DNA from: a virus
DNA length: 36,672 nucleotides
IMG/VR virus record: IMGVR_UViG_3300036944_000659
Coordinates: 1-36,672 of that record
Strand: one strand, 5' to 3'
Part shown: positions 13,416 to 21,078 of the stretch, piece by piece
How positions within the stretch are numbered: the stretch's first letter is position 1
Layout of the letters: each line of letters begins with the position of its first letter
Program-made: the position numbers and the translations under genes
Notes under the pieces: model-generated
What the model saw: the letters and a program-made list of their open reading frames with translations, nothing else
Databases searched by the model: none
What the model was told of the DNA's origin: nothing

Positions 13416-13760
13416 TTAGGTTTGTTGGGTTATATAACCGTTAACTGCAATATTGGCTTTTAAGTAATCGTCCACAATCTGTTCTTTATCAATAAATGCA
13501 CTTCCACCACCATTTTCAAGTTTTGTCAATAAGCCAATTAACAGTTCACGTTGTTGGCTAACATTATGCAAATGTAATGCTGTGCTCTCGTTGATATTGA
13601 TTGCCTTCACACGCTCTTGTAAATCATTCCAGTATTTATCGAAGCCTTCAATTGTCAATATTCCAGCTTCATCGTCAAAAGCCCATCTTGCACCAGCTTC
13701 GTATGCTTGTTTTGCAACTTCTTTGTTTATTTTAATCTCAATGTTTTTAATATTTGCCAT
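13416..13760 (-). CDS. Chimeric cassette protein of the satellite array
   Basis: A 114-residue protein. Residues 1-60 (KNIEIKINKEVAKQAYEAGA...WNDLQERVKAI) are one module. The boundary peptide STALHLHNV holds GTT as Val. The C-terminal module starts SQQRELLIGLL, with 23 bases shared with the gene at 7292-7591, and continues KEQIVDDYLKANIAVNGYI. The closing boundary is less clear (GTTAACGG within the last codons). It lies 4 kb from the main array, separated by the primase, methyltransferase and nuclease genes. Confidence 0.65.
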   Translation of the reverse strand: MANIKNIEIKINKEVAKQAYEAGARWAFDDEAGILTIEGFDKYWNDLQERVKAININESTALHLHNVSQQRELLIGLLTKLENGGGSAFIDKEQIVDDYLKANIAVNGYITQQT

Positions 13761-13844
13761 CGCTCGTATTATTAAAGTTATTTACTCGTATCTAATTCGC
13801 TGCATTTCTGGGGGCAGCACTCCACTTGCATTTACCGTTATGGC
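13556..13844 (-). repeat. attC-like hairpin of the satellite array
   Basis: Arms TGCAAGTGGAGTGCTG and (reverse complement) TGCAAATGTAATGCTG, 13 of 16. Cores are GCCATAAC and GTTAGCC. The loop has a stable inner hairpin (CTGCATTTCTGGGGGCAG, read on plus), the CGAGTAAATAAC leader, the ATG at 13760 and about 66 codons. Confidence 0.75.
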
Positions 13845-14070
13845 TTAATCTCGCCCTCCTCGCGTCGGTCGCTTTTCTCTACATTTAAAATTTTTGGATA
13901 ATACCAATCAACCATTAACGATACTAGAGGTAAATCAACCTGTATGAATTTTCTACCCGTAATAGTCTTCCCACAAGATATGCAGAATCCAATTTGCCAA
14001 AAATAATTTATCATAAAGTTCATAACTATAAAATTTTAAATTCCCGATAAAAACCGATTAAGCCATAACG
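13836..14070 (-). mobile_element. Single whole-gene cassette inserted after the helicase gene
   Basis: The 15-bp perfect inverted repeat CGTTATGGCTTAATC (13836-13850) / GATTAAGCCATAACG (14056-14070) bounds a unit with one complete small gene. It is the longest boundary match in the window. It starts 13 bp after the helicase stop codon. The upstream side has no recognisable hairpin, so 14069/14070 may mark a primary insertion point. Confidence 0.75.
13838..14023 (-). CDS. Small cassette protein, unknown
   Basis: A 61-residue protein (MNFMINYFWQIGFCISCGKT...) with a CxxC pair (CISC) and an aromatic stretch (VDWYYPKIL); the C-terminus is charged (SDRREEGEIKP). No family is recognised. The stop codon overlaps the closing core of its cassette. 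The CDS is fully within one cassette. Confidence 0.5.
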   Translation of the reverse strand: MNFMINYFWQIGFCISCGKTITGRKFIQVDLPLVSLMVDWYYPKILNVEKSDRREEGEIKP

Positions 14071-14082
14071 CAAAAATAAAAC

Positions 14083-15729
14083 CTATACATGTTGTTCAGC
14101 ATGTTTTCGTAATTGAGTGGCATATTGTCGCCGCATTCGCCAAATCCATCCGCTAGAATATTTCTTTGCCTTAGCAAATTCGATTAATCCCTGTTCGCCT
14201 TGAGTTACAATTATCTGCATAATTACCCATCCGTATTTATACCCCCTGCTTTCAGCAACTCGCTCAAAGTTTCGCCATTCCGGTTCTTTTGTCTGTATCG
14301 GTTCATTATAATTTATTTCGACAAGTTCTATCTCTTTTGATCTCTTGTCAGACGAAAAAATATAACCGCAATATGGGCATATTTGCGCTGATGCAAAGAT
14401 ATAGGCTCCGCAACCTGGGTTTCCTCGTTTATCGGGCTTGCCTTTCTCCCCGCTGATAGGATCGCCTTGTCCGCAATTTTTTACGGGTGCCGCGCCTCCG
14501 TCTTCTTTTTGGTTATGAAATAATGACCATTCCCGCTGCTGATTGTAATATCCTAATTCCTGACCATTATTCCCAAAATCCAAAATATTGAAGTGCTTTT
14601 TTGTCCAGTTAAATGTGCCGTCCGGTTTCGTACCTGAAAAAATTCGGCTTCCACGACCTAGCATCTGTAACCATAAAGGAATTGACTTAGTAGCTCTGTT
14701 AATTATTATCGTTTCAATATTTTTACGATTAAAACCTGTAGTCAATATTCCGGCATTTATCAGTACGAAAAAATCATTTCTTTTCCACTGGTTTAATATT
14801 ACTTTCCTATCGCCGGAATATTGCTGATACGCTTCGTACCAATTATTATATTCCTGCATTTTAATTTCATACTTCACCAATTTAGCAGGATCATTATCTG
14901 TTGGCTTTATCGGATGTGCTACGGGTGACGTTAGAAATTTTGCAGGTATTCCTTTACGGTTAAACTCTTTGCATGTTTCGACAACGTGATCGATATTTAC
15001 ACAAAATACTAATGTACTGGTATTCGGTGTTAATTTTTCCCAGTTATCAACCACCCCCGCATAAAGCTCTCTTTTATTAAACCGTTCATACATTTGCCCC
15101 TCTTGGTAATCTCCTTTTGAATTGGTGCGGACCCCGGCCATGCTCGGTGCATTGTGCGCGCCGTAATAAATGTCTTTAACTAATTTCCCGCGCTGAATTA
15201 ATTCGGGCACTTGTAATCCGGTAATCATTACCTCATAATCTTCGCCTAATTGCCGCTGCTTTCCTGATCTTAGCGGGGTGGCCGAAAATCCTAGGATAAA
15301 AGTGTCTTTTTGGAACGCTGATTTCGTGAAGAAGTCGGTAAATTCCTGCTTATGGCATTCATCTATGATAACCACATCGAACCACCTGAAGAAATTTATC
15401 CATTTCCCGATACGCCGCTTCAATGTTTGTGACATGGCTACATAAACTTGATGAGTTTTTGGCGGCTCGACCATTTGCCCGGCTAATATATGATATGGTT
15501 TTAAGTCAAACTCTTCCAAAGTTCCGCCTGTTTCAAAAAGTAACTCTATCCGGTCGGTAATTATCAACGCGCGTTTGTTCGCTTTTTTCATTTCTGAAAC
15601 GATGTGCGAAAATATAACGGTCTTTCCCGAACCTGTTGGCGATTGAATTAATATCCGTTTTTTGCCGGATTTCATGTGTTCGCGGGTTTGTTTAATTATA
15701 TCTTGCTGATAGTCGTATAGTTGGATCAT
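14083..15729 (-). CDS. SF2 DEAD/DEAH-type helicase with zinc ribbon
   Basis: A 548-residue helicase. Motif Q/I: YQQDIIKQ and SPTGSGKTVIF (Walker A, about 30). Motif II is IIDECHKQEF (DECH variant), motif III is FSATP. The RecA2 domain holds TLVFCVNIDHV, INAGILTTGFNRKNIE and QMLGRGSR. A zinc-ribbon-like insertion (about 420-465) has CGQGDP...GCGAYIFASAQICPYCG. Similar proteins occur in early regions of many phages and are thought to act in replication or recombination. An operator-like sequence at 14088-14103 overlaps the last codons but may be coincidental. Confidence 0.85.
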   Translation of the reverse strand: MIQLYDYQQDIIKQTREHMKSGKKRILIQSPTGSGKTVIFSHIVSEMKKANKRALIITDRIELLFETGGTLEEFDLKPYHILAGQMVEPPKTHQVYVAMSQTLKRRIGKWINFFRWFDVVIIDECHKQEFTDFFTKSAFQKDTFILGFSATPLRSGKQRQLGEDYEVMITGLQVPELIQRGKLVKDIYYGAHNAPSMAGVRTNSKGDYQEGQMYERFNKRELYAGVVDNWEKLTPNTSTLVFCVNIDHVVETCKEFNRKGIPAKFLTSPVAHPIKPTDNDPAKLVKYEIKMQEYNNWYEAYQQYSGDRKVILNQWKRNDFFVLINAGILTTGFNRKNIETIIINRATKSIPLWLQMLGRGSRIFSGTKPDGTFNWTKKHFNILDFGNNGQELGYYNQQREWSLFHNQKEDGGAAPVKNCGQGDPISGEKGKPDKRGNPGCGAYIFASAQICPYCGYIFSSDKRSKEIELVEINYNEPIQTKEPEWRNFERVAESRGYKYGWVIMQIIVTQGEQGLIEFAKAKKYSSGWIWRMRRQYATQLRKHAEQHV

Positions 15730-15749
15730 ATTTCTTTGATTATGGATTA

Positions 15750-15785
15750 GTGCGGGCGGTTCGGGCGGTGCGGGCGGTGCGGGGG
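15750..15785. repeat. Four 9-bp GC-rich tandem repeats
   Basis: Units GTGCGGGCG, GTTCGGGCG, GTGCGGGCG, GTGCGGGGG lie head to tail. The block is strikingly GC-rich in an AT-rich genome and is flanked by GGATTAG copies (15744-15750 and 15784-15790). Four G3+ runs with 6-nt loops could form a quadruplex on the plus strand. It lies between the DnaA-domain gene and the helicase gene. It may be an iteron-like origin or regulatory site. Confidence 0.7.
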
Positions 15786-15798
15786 ATTAGTCCGTGGC

Positions 15799-16254
15799 TC
15801 ACTCGACACCTTTATTATCATAGCAATTAATCGCGATACCAATCCGTTTTTCATCGCGGTTATATTTTCGCTCAATACCTAATTCAGTAATTATTCCTTC
15901 CAATTCGGTTATTTGATTAGCTATCAGTTTATCGGTGTCGATAAAATTATTAATGCGTTCGCGGGAGTTTATTACTGTCGCATGATCGCGACGGCCTATT
16001 TCATAACCTATTTTTGGCATTGAAAAATTCGTGTAATAATAGCAAAACCAATGCACTATTTGACGAACAAAAACGATATCATATTTTCGGCCTTGGTAAT
16101 CCATTAATTCCGCGTCAATATCGAAATAGTTGCATATTACATTTTTAATCGTTTCAATATCATTGTACCGTAACTTATTTAAAAATTCCCTAAATTCGGT
16201 AATATCGCCTTCAAATTCGCGAAATAATAAAAGCTCTTTTTCTGTGTATAGCAT
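15799..16254 (-). CDS. Stand-alone DnaA domain IV-like DNA-binding protein
   Basis: A 151-residue protein. Residues about 58-112 match the C-terminal DNA-binding domain of the initiator DnaA: FVRQIVHWFCYYYTNFSMPKIG, then GRRDHATV (the signature loop GxRDHxTV) and INSRERINNFI. There is no AAA+ domain. A free domain IV could bind DnaA boxes on phage or host DNA, either recruiting replication proteins or competing with host DnaA. The adjacent GC-rich 9-bp repeats make a local origin plausible. The termini outside the domain are not recognised. Confidence 0.85.
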   Translation of the reverse strand: MLYTEKELLLFREFEGDITEFREFLNKLRYNDIETIKNVICNYFDIDAELMDYQGRKYDIVFVRQIVHWFCYYYTNFSMPKIGYEIGRRDHATVINSRERINNFIDTDKLIANQITELEGIITELGIERKYNRDEKRIGIAINCYDNKGVE

Positions 16255-16268
16255 GTTGTTTTAGTTTC

Positions 16269-16297
16269 AAAAAGGAGGTTGTCGGCCTCCTTTTTTT
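16269..16297 (-). terminator. Intrinsic terminator inside the early region
   Basis: AAAAAGGAGG / CCTCC followed by Ts on both strands, with a 7-nt loop. It sits in the 54-bp gap between the SSB-like gene and the DnaA-domain gene. Read leftward it would reduce transcription of the downstream replication genes, acting as an attenuator. Confidence 0.7.
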
Positions 16298-16308
16298 ATT
16301 TTGTTTTT

Positions 16309-16683
16309 TTAAAATGGTAATTGCTCTGTACTTTCAGGTGCTGGAGGTAGGTCGGCACTTTGCACTGGTTCCTGTTCGACATTCCCCCACACCCGTAAAT
16401 TGCCTAAAATCGGCATTGCGCGCCTTTCTTCTTCGCTCATTTTTTCATGTACATCTTTCGGTAATGATTGCTTCACTAAGTGGGTATCGTCCGTTTTTCG
16501 CTTTTCCGGGGCCACTTCAAAACCAATCAAATCAAGATAACAATTGCCTTTTTCGGATAAAAACAGATTATTGTTTTTTATCGGCAAAGTAATCACGTCA
16601 ATCATTTCTCCCGATTTTGTTTTTCTTTTTTCAATCACATGTTGAAGCATGCTTAAATTAATTTTTTCGCTGATATTACTCAT
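16309..16683 (-). CDS. Putative ssDNA-binding-like protein with SSB-type C-tail
   Basis: A 124-residue protein. The first 60 residues are beta-rich (EMIDVITLPIKNNNLFLSEK, CYLDLIGFEV). The tail is Pro-rich and acidic and ends in STEQLPF, resembling the D-x-PF tip with which bacterial SSBs recruit partners. No OB-fold family is named with confidence. Position next to the exonuclease and annealing protein supports a role on single-stranded DNA. Confidence 0.55.
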   Translation of the reverse strand: MSNISEKINLSMLQHVIEKRKTKSGEMIDVITLPIKNNNLFLSEKGNCYLDLIGFEVAPEKRKTDDTHLVKQSLPKDVHEKMSEEERRAMPILGNLRVWGNVEQEPVQSADLPPAPESTEQLPF

Positions 16684-16762
16684 ATTGTTTTTCAGTCCGT
16701 CCGTACGTCCGCCGCCTGAATGCTGCCTTTGTTTGTTAATTTTACCAAATACTAAACGAATA

Positions 16763-17587
16763 CTAAGCTACCTTTTTACAAGCATCATCAATAGCCACGC
16801 CGTTTAATACCATTTCTTTTATCTGTTGTGCCTTTTTTATGCGCTCAACCATCCCTGCAATGAAAATATCATCACGGTTTACGCGAATAATTACAAGCTG
16901 GTATTCTTGCTTTTTGCGAGGATCGTAACTTATGAAGTCGCACCAATCCACCCCCGCCACATTTATATTATTTTGGATTTGTGCGTAATATTCGTGTTTT
17001 ACGTCAATTCCAGAAATACTTAATGATGCATTTGATTCGTGTTTGTCCGGGTCGTATGGACATTTTATTTCGATAATACCAATACGCTTGAATGCGCCAT
17101 ATTCGTAACGTTTTACCACTCTAGCTGAGTCTTCTATTGTGCTTATATCAATACTTTCTCTATGTCCTACTTCCCCGTCAAAGCTACCCCCATTAAACGG
17201 CATTTCCGGGTTAACCATAAATCCAACTTCATTAACTAAATAGCCGGTCTGCTCTGCATATTTCGCGCGCGCTTCCGGTTCATAGGTATTGCCCCATCTT
17301 GTTTGCACAAAGTCTTTTCGCATTTCTATTTCGGCTTGCATTTCGCGGCCTTCGTTAGTCATGCGCTCATAGCTAATTTTTCGCAGGATTACTTTTTTTG
17401 CAGTCGCGCCCCACTGTTCATCTTTCCCTCTCCCCTGTTTCATTAGGTCGGGAATTTCGGAACCTGTGAATTTATCCCAACGATGAAGAAACCATTCTTT
17501 TGATCGTTGGGCCATCTCATAATTTTCCTTTCGCCAAGGTTGCGACTCTCCTCCTATTTCCGGTAGGTCGGCAAATGGGCTAATCAT
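16763..17587 (-). CDS. YqaJ-like viral recombinase exonuclease
   Basis: A 274-residue lambda-exonuclease-fold nuclease. It opens with RSKEWFLHRWDKFTGSEIPDL. Catalytic elements: GNTYEPEARAKYAEQTG (Glu), GGSFDGEV (Asp), and GIIEIKCPYD (E-x-K). Such enzymes chew 5' ends of double-stranded DNA to give 3' tails for an annealing protein. It overlaps the upstream annealing-protein gene by 4 bp (ATGA). Confidence 0.85.
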   Translation of the reverse strand: MISPFADLPEIGGESQPWRKENYEMAQRSKEWFLHRWDKFTGSEIPDLMKQGRGKDEQWGATAKKVILRKISYERMTNEGREMQAEIEMRKDFVQTRWGNTYEPEARAKYAEQTGYLVNEVGFMVNPEMPFNGGSFDGEVGHRESIDISTIEDSARVVKRYEYGAFKRIGIIEIKCPYDPDKHESNASLSISGIDVKHEYYAQIQNNINVAGVDWCDFISYDPRKKQEYQLVIIRVNRDDIFIAGMVERIKKAQQIKEMVLNGVAIDDACKKVA

Positions 17588-18225
17588 TTCGCACCCCCTT
17601 CCAATTTCGACCTGCCGCCTGTTTCGATTATTTCGCGAATATCGGAAAACAGTTTTTTTGCACGGTCATTCCCTTCAAATGTAGATTTGGCCATATTATA
17701 AGCCGAAGCCAGATGTAAGATCGCCGGGCTCATTTTATTGCAATAAGCGGATAGTTCTTCAGGTGTATTCAACCTGGTACCGTCCGGTGCTATTGCTACA
17801 TAGTTCTGAACCGTTAACCGAACTTTAGGTAGGTCGTTTAAATGTCGGCCTATACCTATCCTTGAAGCCGCCCGAACGAACGCGCCACTTGCGGCCGTCT
17901 TTGCTTCAAATGTGGCTTTGTCAGTTTCCCCGATTGATTTTTTCCGTGAGGCTCTGGCCCCTCCTGCATCTGACTTTTCAATAACACCGTTATCCGTGTG
18001 GATTTGTATCGCACAGAAAAGAATTCCTGCAACTTCACGATACTCACAGCCCCAACCATCAATTCCGCATACATCGTCCAATATTGCCTCACACTGATCG
18101 CTGTCATAGTATGGGTAAATTTCGTTCATGTTGCCTGACTTATCACCTATCCGCCATTTTGGAAAAATTCCAATGCTTTCGTGATAGTCGGAACTCGTTA
18201 ATTTAATTAAATCTTCTTTTGTCAT
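17584..18225 (-). CDS. Rad52-like single-strand annealing protein
   Basis: A 213-residue protein of the Rad52/22-type annealing family. Key parts: CGIDGWGCEYREV, FCAIQIHTDNGVIEKSDAGG, then ATFEAKTAASGAFVRAASRIGIGRHLNDLP, the conserved helix-turn that ends the core. The C-terminal 70 residues are more variable. It pairs with the downstream exonuclease, with coupled translation, as a two-component recombination system. AGGAGG lies 7 bases before the ATG. Confidence 0.85.
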   Translation of the reverse strand: MTKEDLIKLTSSDYHESIGIFPKWRIGDKSGNMNEIYPYYDSDQCEAILDDVCGIDGWGCEYREVAGILFCAIQIHTDNGVIEKSDAGGARASRKKSIGETDKATFEAKTAASGAFVRAASRIGIGRHLNDLPKVRLTVQNYVAIAPDGTRLNTPEELSAYCNKMSPAILHLASAYNMAKSTFEGNDRAKKLFSDIREIIETGGRSKLEGGAK

Positions 18226-18257
18226 TTTTACCTCCTGTTTTTTACGCTTTTAAGCGA

Positions 18258-18557
18258 TTAATTTTTTATCATTTCGTAAATATCGGCCACAATATCACCA
18301 GAATAAAACGAGACTATTTTTCCATCAACGTACACATCGAAGCAATCTACTGTCATCCCTGTTATTTTCGGCTCGCAATCATACCAAACATTTATCCGGT
18401 GAACGTGGCCCATGAAAACAATCAATACATTTCCGTTTTCATATTGGAACGTAAATTCACCTGAGTAGTCCTTAAGTTTGTCCGAAAAATATCTGATAAT
18501 TTCCCCGGTATGTGTCGCGTTTATTCGATGGCCGAATAATATCTCATTTATTTTCAT
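18258..18557 (-). CDS. Hypothetical early protein
   Basis: A 99-residue, mostly beta protein (SGEFTFQYENGNVLIVFMGH, CFDVYVDGKIVSFYSGD), not recognised. It is the first gene after the operator at 18594-18607 and precedes the recombination genes, which points to a local transcription start. The function is unknown. Confidence 0.6.
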   Translation of the reverse strand: MKINEILFGHRINATHTGEIIRYFSDKLKDYSGEFTFQYENGNVLIVFMGHVHRINVWYDCEPKITGMTVDCFDVYVDGKIVSFYSGDIVADIYEMIKN

Positions 18558-18593
18558 GTGTGCAAGTTAGCTATTCACCTTGGTATTTGCAAT

Positions 18594-18607
18594 ATGTTGT
18601 ACAGCAT
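18594..18607. promoter_or_regulatory. Operator of the ATGTTNTANAACAT family
   Basis: ATGTTGTACAGCAT, a 14-bp near-palindrome with one mismatch, lies 37 bp upstream of the 18258-18557 gene. On the minus strand a TTG directly after it and TAACTTGC 20 nt later form a weak promoter, so a bound protein would cover the -33 region. Confidence 0.6.
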
Positions 18608-18641
18608 GTTTTCCTTCCCGCCGAATCCGAAAAAATAACGA

Positions 18642-18839
18642 TTACCGCGCATCCGCAACCTTTACGTCGAAAACAAAAACCGAAACATTCCGATAATCTT
18701 TTATGCAAGCCCCATACGCATAATTGTAATCTTTCGGGGGCTTTCGGTGGTTAAATTTACCGTCGATGAATACCTGGTAATCTTCGCGGGGTGCCTTTTC
18801 CCAGTTCCTCGCGCGCGCTCCTTTATGCTTGTTCGCCAT
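18642..18839 (-). CDS. Small basic hypothetical protein
   Basis: A 65-residue protein starting MANKHKGARARNWEK; the start at 18839 overlaps the end of the preceding gene by 17 bp, and a longer frame start at 18938 is judged a shadow. It contains DYQVFIDGKFNHRKPPKDYNY. No family is recognised. The basic N-terminus may bind nucleic acid. Confidence 0.5.
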   Translation of the reverse strand: MANKHKGARARNWEKAPREDYQVFIDGKFNHRKPPKDYNYAYGACIKDYRNVSVFVFDVKVADAR

Positions 18840-19392
18840 CCCCTTTATTTTTAAGTTTTTCAGAACGACAAACATAGACCAATTTTTCAGCATTGTCAGG
18901 ACTTGCCCGATCAAAACCAGCGCATAACGTACGCACATAGTTAACCGTCACACCGAAATATTGAGCGATTTCAATAGTCTCAACACCCGACAGATACATG
19001 TCCCTAATTGCCCATATTCTCGCGTAAATCTCATCGGATTTTCGTTTTTTCACCTCATCTTCACGCGCCTCAATATTCGCAAATGAGCAATCACTTTTTT
19101 GCCCATTCACCCACTTAGCTTGCACACCGACCCGTAAATAATCCATGTGCGAAACTTCGTCCGGCATGCCTATCTTTTTCCATGTCGCAATCAATCGCCC
19201 CAAATTAACATACCCCCCACGCATAGCGAACACCCTTAATCCCGTGTATCGCTGCGATGTTTTTCTCGGCAATAAATGCTTATTATCTCCTGCGATTTTA
19301 TATACATTCCCGTCAAAAGAGATGTACATATTTTCAAATTTAAACCCCCGCGTTTCGCTAATTTCGCGGAGGTCTTTGATTTCGTAACTCAT
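18823..19392 (-). CDS. HNH-like (degenerate) DNA-binding protein with C-terminal HTH
   Basis: A 189-residue protein. Residues about 25-105 follow the outline of phage HNH endonucleases: FDGNVYKI, LRVFAMRGGYVNLGRLIA, then HMDYLRVGVQAKWVNGQKSDCSFANIEAR, in which GQKSDCSFANIEAR corresponds to the GNKxNNxxxNLE end of HNH domains. The typical catalytic His pair is not clear, so nuclease activity may be lost. Residues about 125-160 (IWAIRDMYLSGVETIEIAQYFGVTVNYVRTL) form a helix-turn-helix. It may be a domesticated homing-type regulator. Confidence 0.5.
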   Translation of the reverse strand: MSYEIKDLREISETRGFKFENMYISFDGNVYKIAGDNKHLLPRKTSQRYTGLRVFAMRGGYVNLGRLIATWKKIGMPDEVSHMDYLRVGVQAKWVNGQKSDCSFANIEAREDEVKKRKSDEIYARIWAIRDMYLSGVETIEIAQYFGVTVNYVRTLCAGFDRASPDNAEKLVYVCRSEKLKNKGDGEQA

Positions 19393-19394
19393 AA

Positions 19395-19733
19395 TTATTG
19401 TTCTTTGTTTAATAAACCGGCCTCCTCAAGCTCTTTTTTCATTTCGTTAAACTGCTTTAATTTTTCTGATTTCAGTTTTTTTAGCCGATCTCCTTCGATG
19501 ATTTTTTTAAAAATATCTAACCCTTTTTTCTGTTCCTCTTCCGTAAATTCGCCCAAATACATACAGTTATCAACACTCCACTGTCCAAACGAAATATAGG
19601 CCCAAATTGAAAATTCGAACTCACCATCGACAACGATGCAACTAACGTGGTTGCTTACCTTTTTCACCTCAAAATCACCCGCTAAAATCTTAGCTTTGAA
19701 ATAATCTTGCACCTCTTTGATCTTGTTTTTCAT
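19395..19733 (-). CDS. First gene of the leftward early operon, unknown
   Basis: A 112-residue protein with an alpha/beta front (VKKVSNHVSCIVVDGEFEFS...GQWSVDNCMYLGEF) and a C-terminal coiled coil (LKKLKSEKLKQFNEMKKELEE). No family is recognised. It is preceded by the strong promoter at 19775-19805, so it should be among the first products made. Confidence 0.6.
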   Translation of the reverse strand: MKNKIKEVQDYFKAKILAGDFEVKKVSNHVSCIVVDGEFEFSIWAYISFGQWSVDNCMYLGEFTEEEQKKGLDIFKKIIEGDRLKKLKSEKLKQFNEMKKELEEAGLLNKEQ

Positions 19734-19774
19734 AACGTTTTTTCAATTATTAATTAATTTTTAAAAAGATAGCA

Positions 19775-19805
19775 CAAATATAAATTACATTTTTTACAAA
19801 AACAA
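19775..19805 (-). promoter_or_regulatory. Main leftward early promoter
   Basis: On the minus strand TTTG, 20 nt, TATATTTG: a perfect match to the Bacteroidota consensus (CAAATATA at 19775-19782 and CAA at 19803-19805 on plus). It shares TATATTTGTGCTA with the rightward promoter at 20172-20179. Confidence 0.75.
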
Positions 19806-20171
19806 ATTAATTATTGACTTTTATATAGTAGTTTATAAAAAGCTAAATTGTGTTTAATTGTGGTTTCATTCTTGTAACTCTTTGATATTCTTTTATTTAC
19901 TCTACTTATTTTAAACTAATTAACAAGAAATAGTAAATTAATAAAAAATAAAGTAATATATAAAAAGAGAAAATTAATAATAAATGTATTTTATGCTTTC
20001 CACTATAGGGTAAGGTAGGGATTTTTTGAATAGTTTAGCAAACCACAAGTAAATTATTGATATTTAATAAGTTAAAATATTTAACTCAAAAATAGCGACT
20101 TTTCACTTTATTAACCACCTTGTAAAAGTATGTTTTTTAGCATTTTACTTTTTTAAACAAAATGGTTTAGC
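19806..20171. other. AT-rich divergent intergenic region
   Basis: About 370 bp without a credible gene, made largely of A and T with runs such as AATTAATAAAAAATAAAG. One less AT-rich patch reads CACTATAGGGTAAGGTAGGG (20000-20019). It separates the divergent early and late operons, and is a candidate for an origin or regulator binding. No clear iterons were seen. Confidence 0.5.
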
Positions 20172-20179
20172 TATATTTG
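20172..20179 (+). promoter_or_regulatory. Predicted rightward -7 box for the AP2/terminase genes
   Basis: TATATTTG is a perfect -7 element 18 bp before the ATG at 20198. The -33 region is T-rich without a clear TTG, so the promoter may need an activator or be weak. Confidence 0.5.
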
Positions 20180-20197
20180 TGCTAAAATACATACGAT

Positions 20198-20632
20198 ATG
20201 ACAGAATTGGAATTATTGCGAAAATTAGTAACCTCTCAAGAACGTGAAATTGCAGCGTTGAAAAAAGAAAATCAGAACCTGAAAATAAAATTAATGTCTA
20301 AGCCGAAAAAGTTGAGAAACGCCAAAACATCAAAATATAAAGGTGTTTCGTTTGATCGCACCCATAACGTATTTAGAGCGCAAATTTTCATAGCTGGCAA
20401 GGTTCGCCCTCTTGGTACCTTTCCACCTACCGATCAGGGGGAAATTGCCGCTTCTGAGGCTTACAGGAATGCAAAAGCGAATAAGGCTAATCTCGAAAAG
20501 AAATATAAAAGCAAAGACAGACATAAGCAAGTTGAATTAACAGAACGCGAACAACGGCTTTTGGATCACGAATATCTGGAAAAAACAAAACCGGAAGTTA
20601 TGCCGGAGGCTAAGGATGCTTTTGGGTTTTAA
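20198..20632 (+). CDS. AP2-like DNA-binding protein with coiled-coil N-terminus
   Basis: A 144-residue protein. Residues 1-33 form a coiled coil (ELELLRKLVTSQEREIAALK). Residues about 45-98 resemble an AP2/integrase-type three-stranded DNA-binding domain: SKYKGVSFDRTHNVFRAQIF, then GTFPPTDQGEIAASEAYRNA. In phages such domains often sit in homing nucleases, but here no nuclease is attached. Placed directly before the terminase genes, it may be a regulator or packaging-site recognition factor. Confidence 0.65.
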   Translation: MTELELLRKLVTSQEREIAALKKENQNLKIKLMSKPKKLRNAKTSKYKGVSFDRTHNVFRAQIFIAGKVRPLGTFPPTDQGEIAASEAYRNAKANKANLEKKYKSKDRHKQVELTEREQRLLDHEYLEKTKPEVMPEAKDAFGF

Positions 20633-20661
20633 AAATGTTTTAATTTTTGTAAATTTGCGAT

Positions 20662-21078
20662 ATGGCACAATTTGAAAAAGGAAATAGAGCTGCGGAAAAA
20701 TGGACATTATCAGAGGCAACAGATGCTTTTGAATGGATGATGAACAATGCAATGGATGATAGTGATGTTTTATGCGTACAGGATGCTTATCTGGCATATC
20801 CTATGCGCGGTTCGGTATTCCATTATTTGATTGATAAATTTCCCGTTTTGGAAAAATTTAAAAGAGATATCCAAGACGTAATCATTTCACGGATAAATAG
20901 AAACGCATTAAGGAATGAATTTAATCCTACTGCTTCAATATGGAGACAGAAGCAATTAGGAGAAAAAGACACGCAATACCAGAAAGTTGAAGCCACCGTT
21001 GATAACGTCACCAAGCTAACGCCAGAGCAACGTGCCAAACGTATCGAAGAACTGAAAGCGAAATTAAACAATGATTAA
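20662..21078 (+). CDS. terS: Terminase small subunit
   Basis: A 138-residue helical protein that opens with a typical phage N-terminus (FEKGNRAAEKWTLSEA) and contains the small-terminase signature FNPTASIWRQKQLGEKD. The C-terminal part is basic (LTPEQRAKRIEELKAKL). Small terminases recognise the packaging site and load the motor. It overlaps the large-subunit gene by 8 bp. Confidence 0.8.
   Translation: MAQFEKGNRAAEKWTLSEATDAFEWMMNNAMDDSDVLCVQDAYLAYPMRGSVFHYLIDKFPVLEKFKRDIQDVIISRINRNALRNEFNPTASIWRQKQLGEKDTQYQKVEATVDNVTKLTPEQRAKRIEELKAKLNND

Noticed and set aside
13416-13562. Clear closing boundary for the 13416-13760 C-module
   Set aside because: The expected GTTGGCTAAC is not found near the stop; only GTTAACGG in the last codons, which is partly self-complementary. 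The boundary was left open.
14088-14103. Operator copy CATGTTGTTCAGCATG at the helicase end
   Set aside because: It lies in codons for AEQHV with one mismatch and no adjacent promoter, so it may be chance. It is not counted in the operator set.
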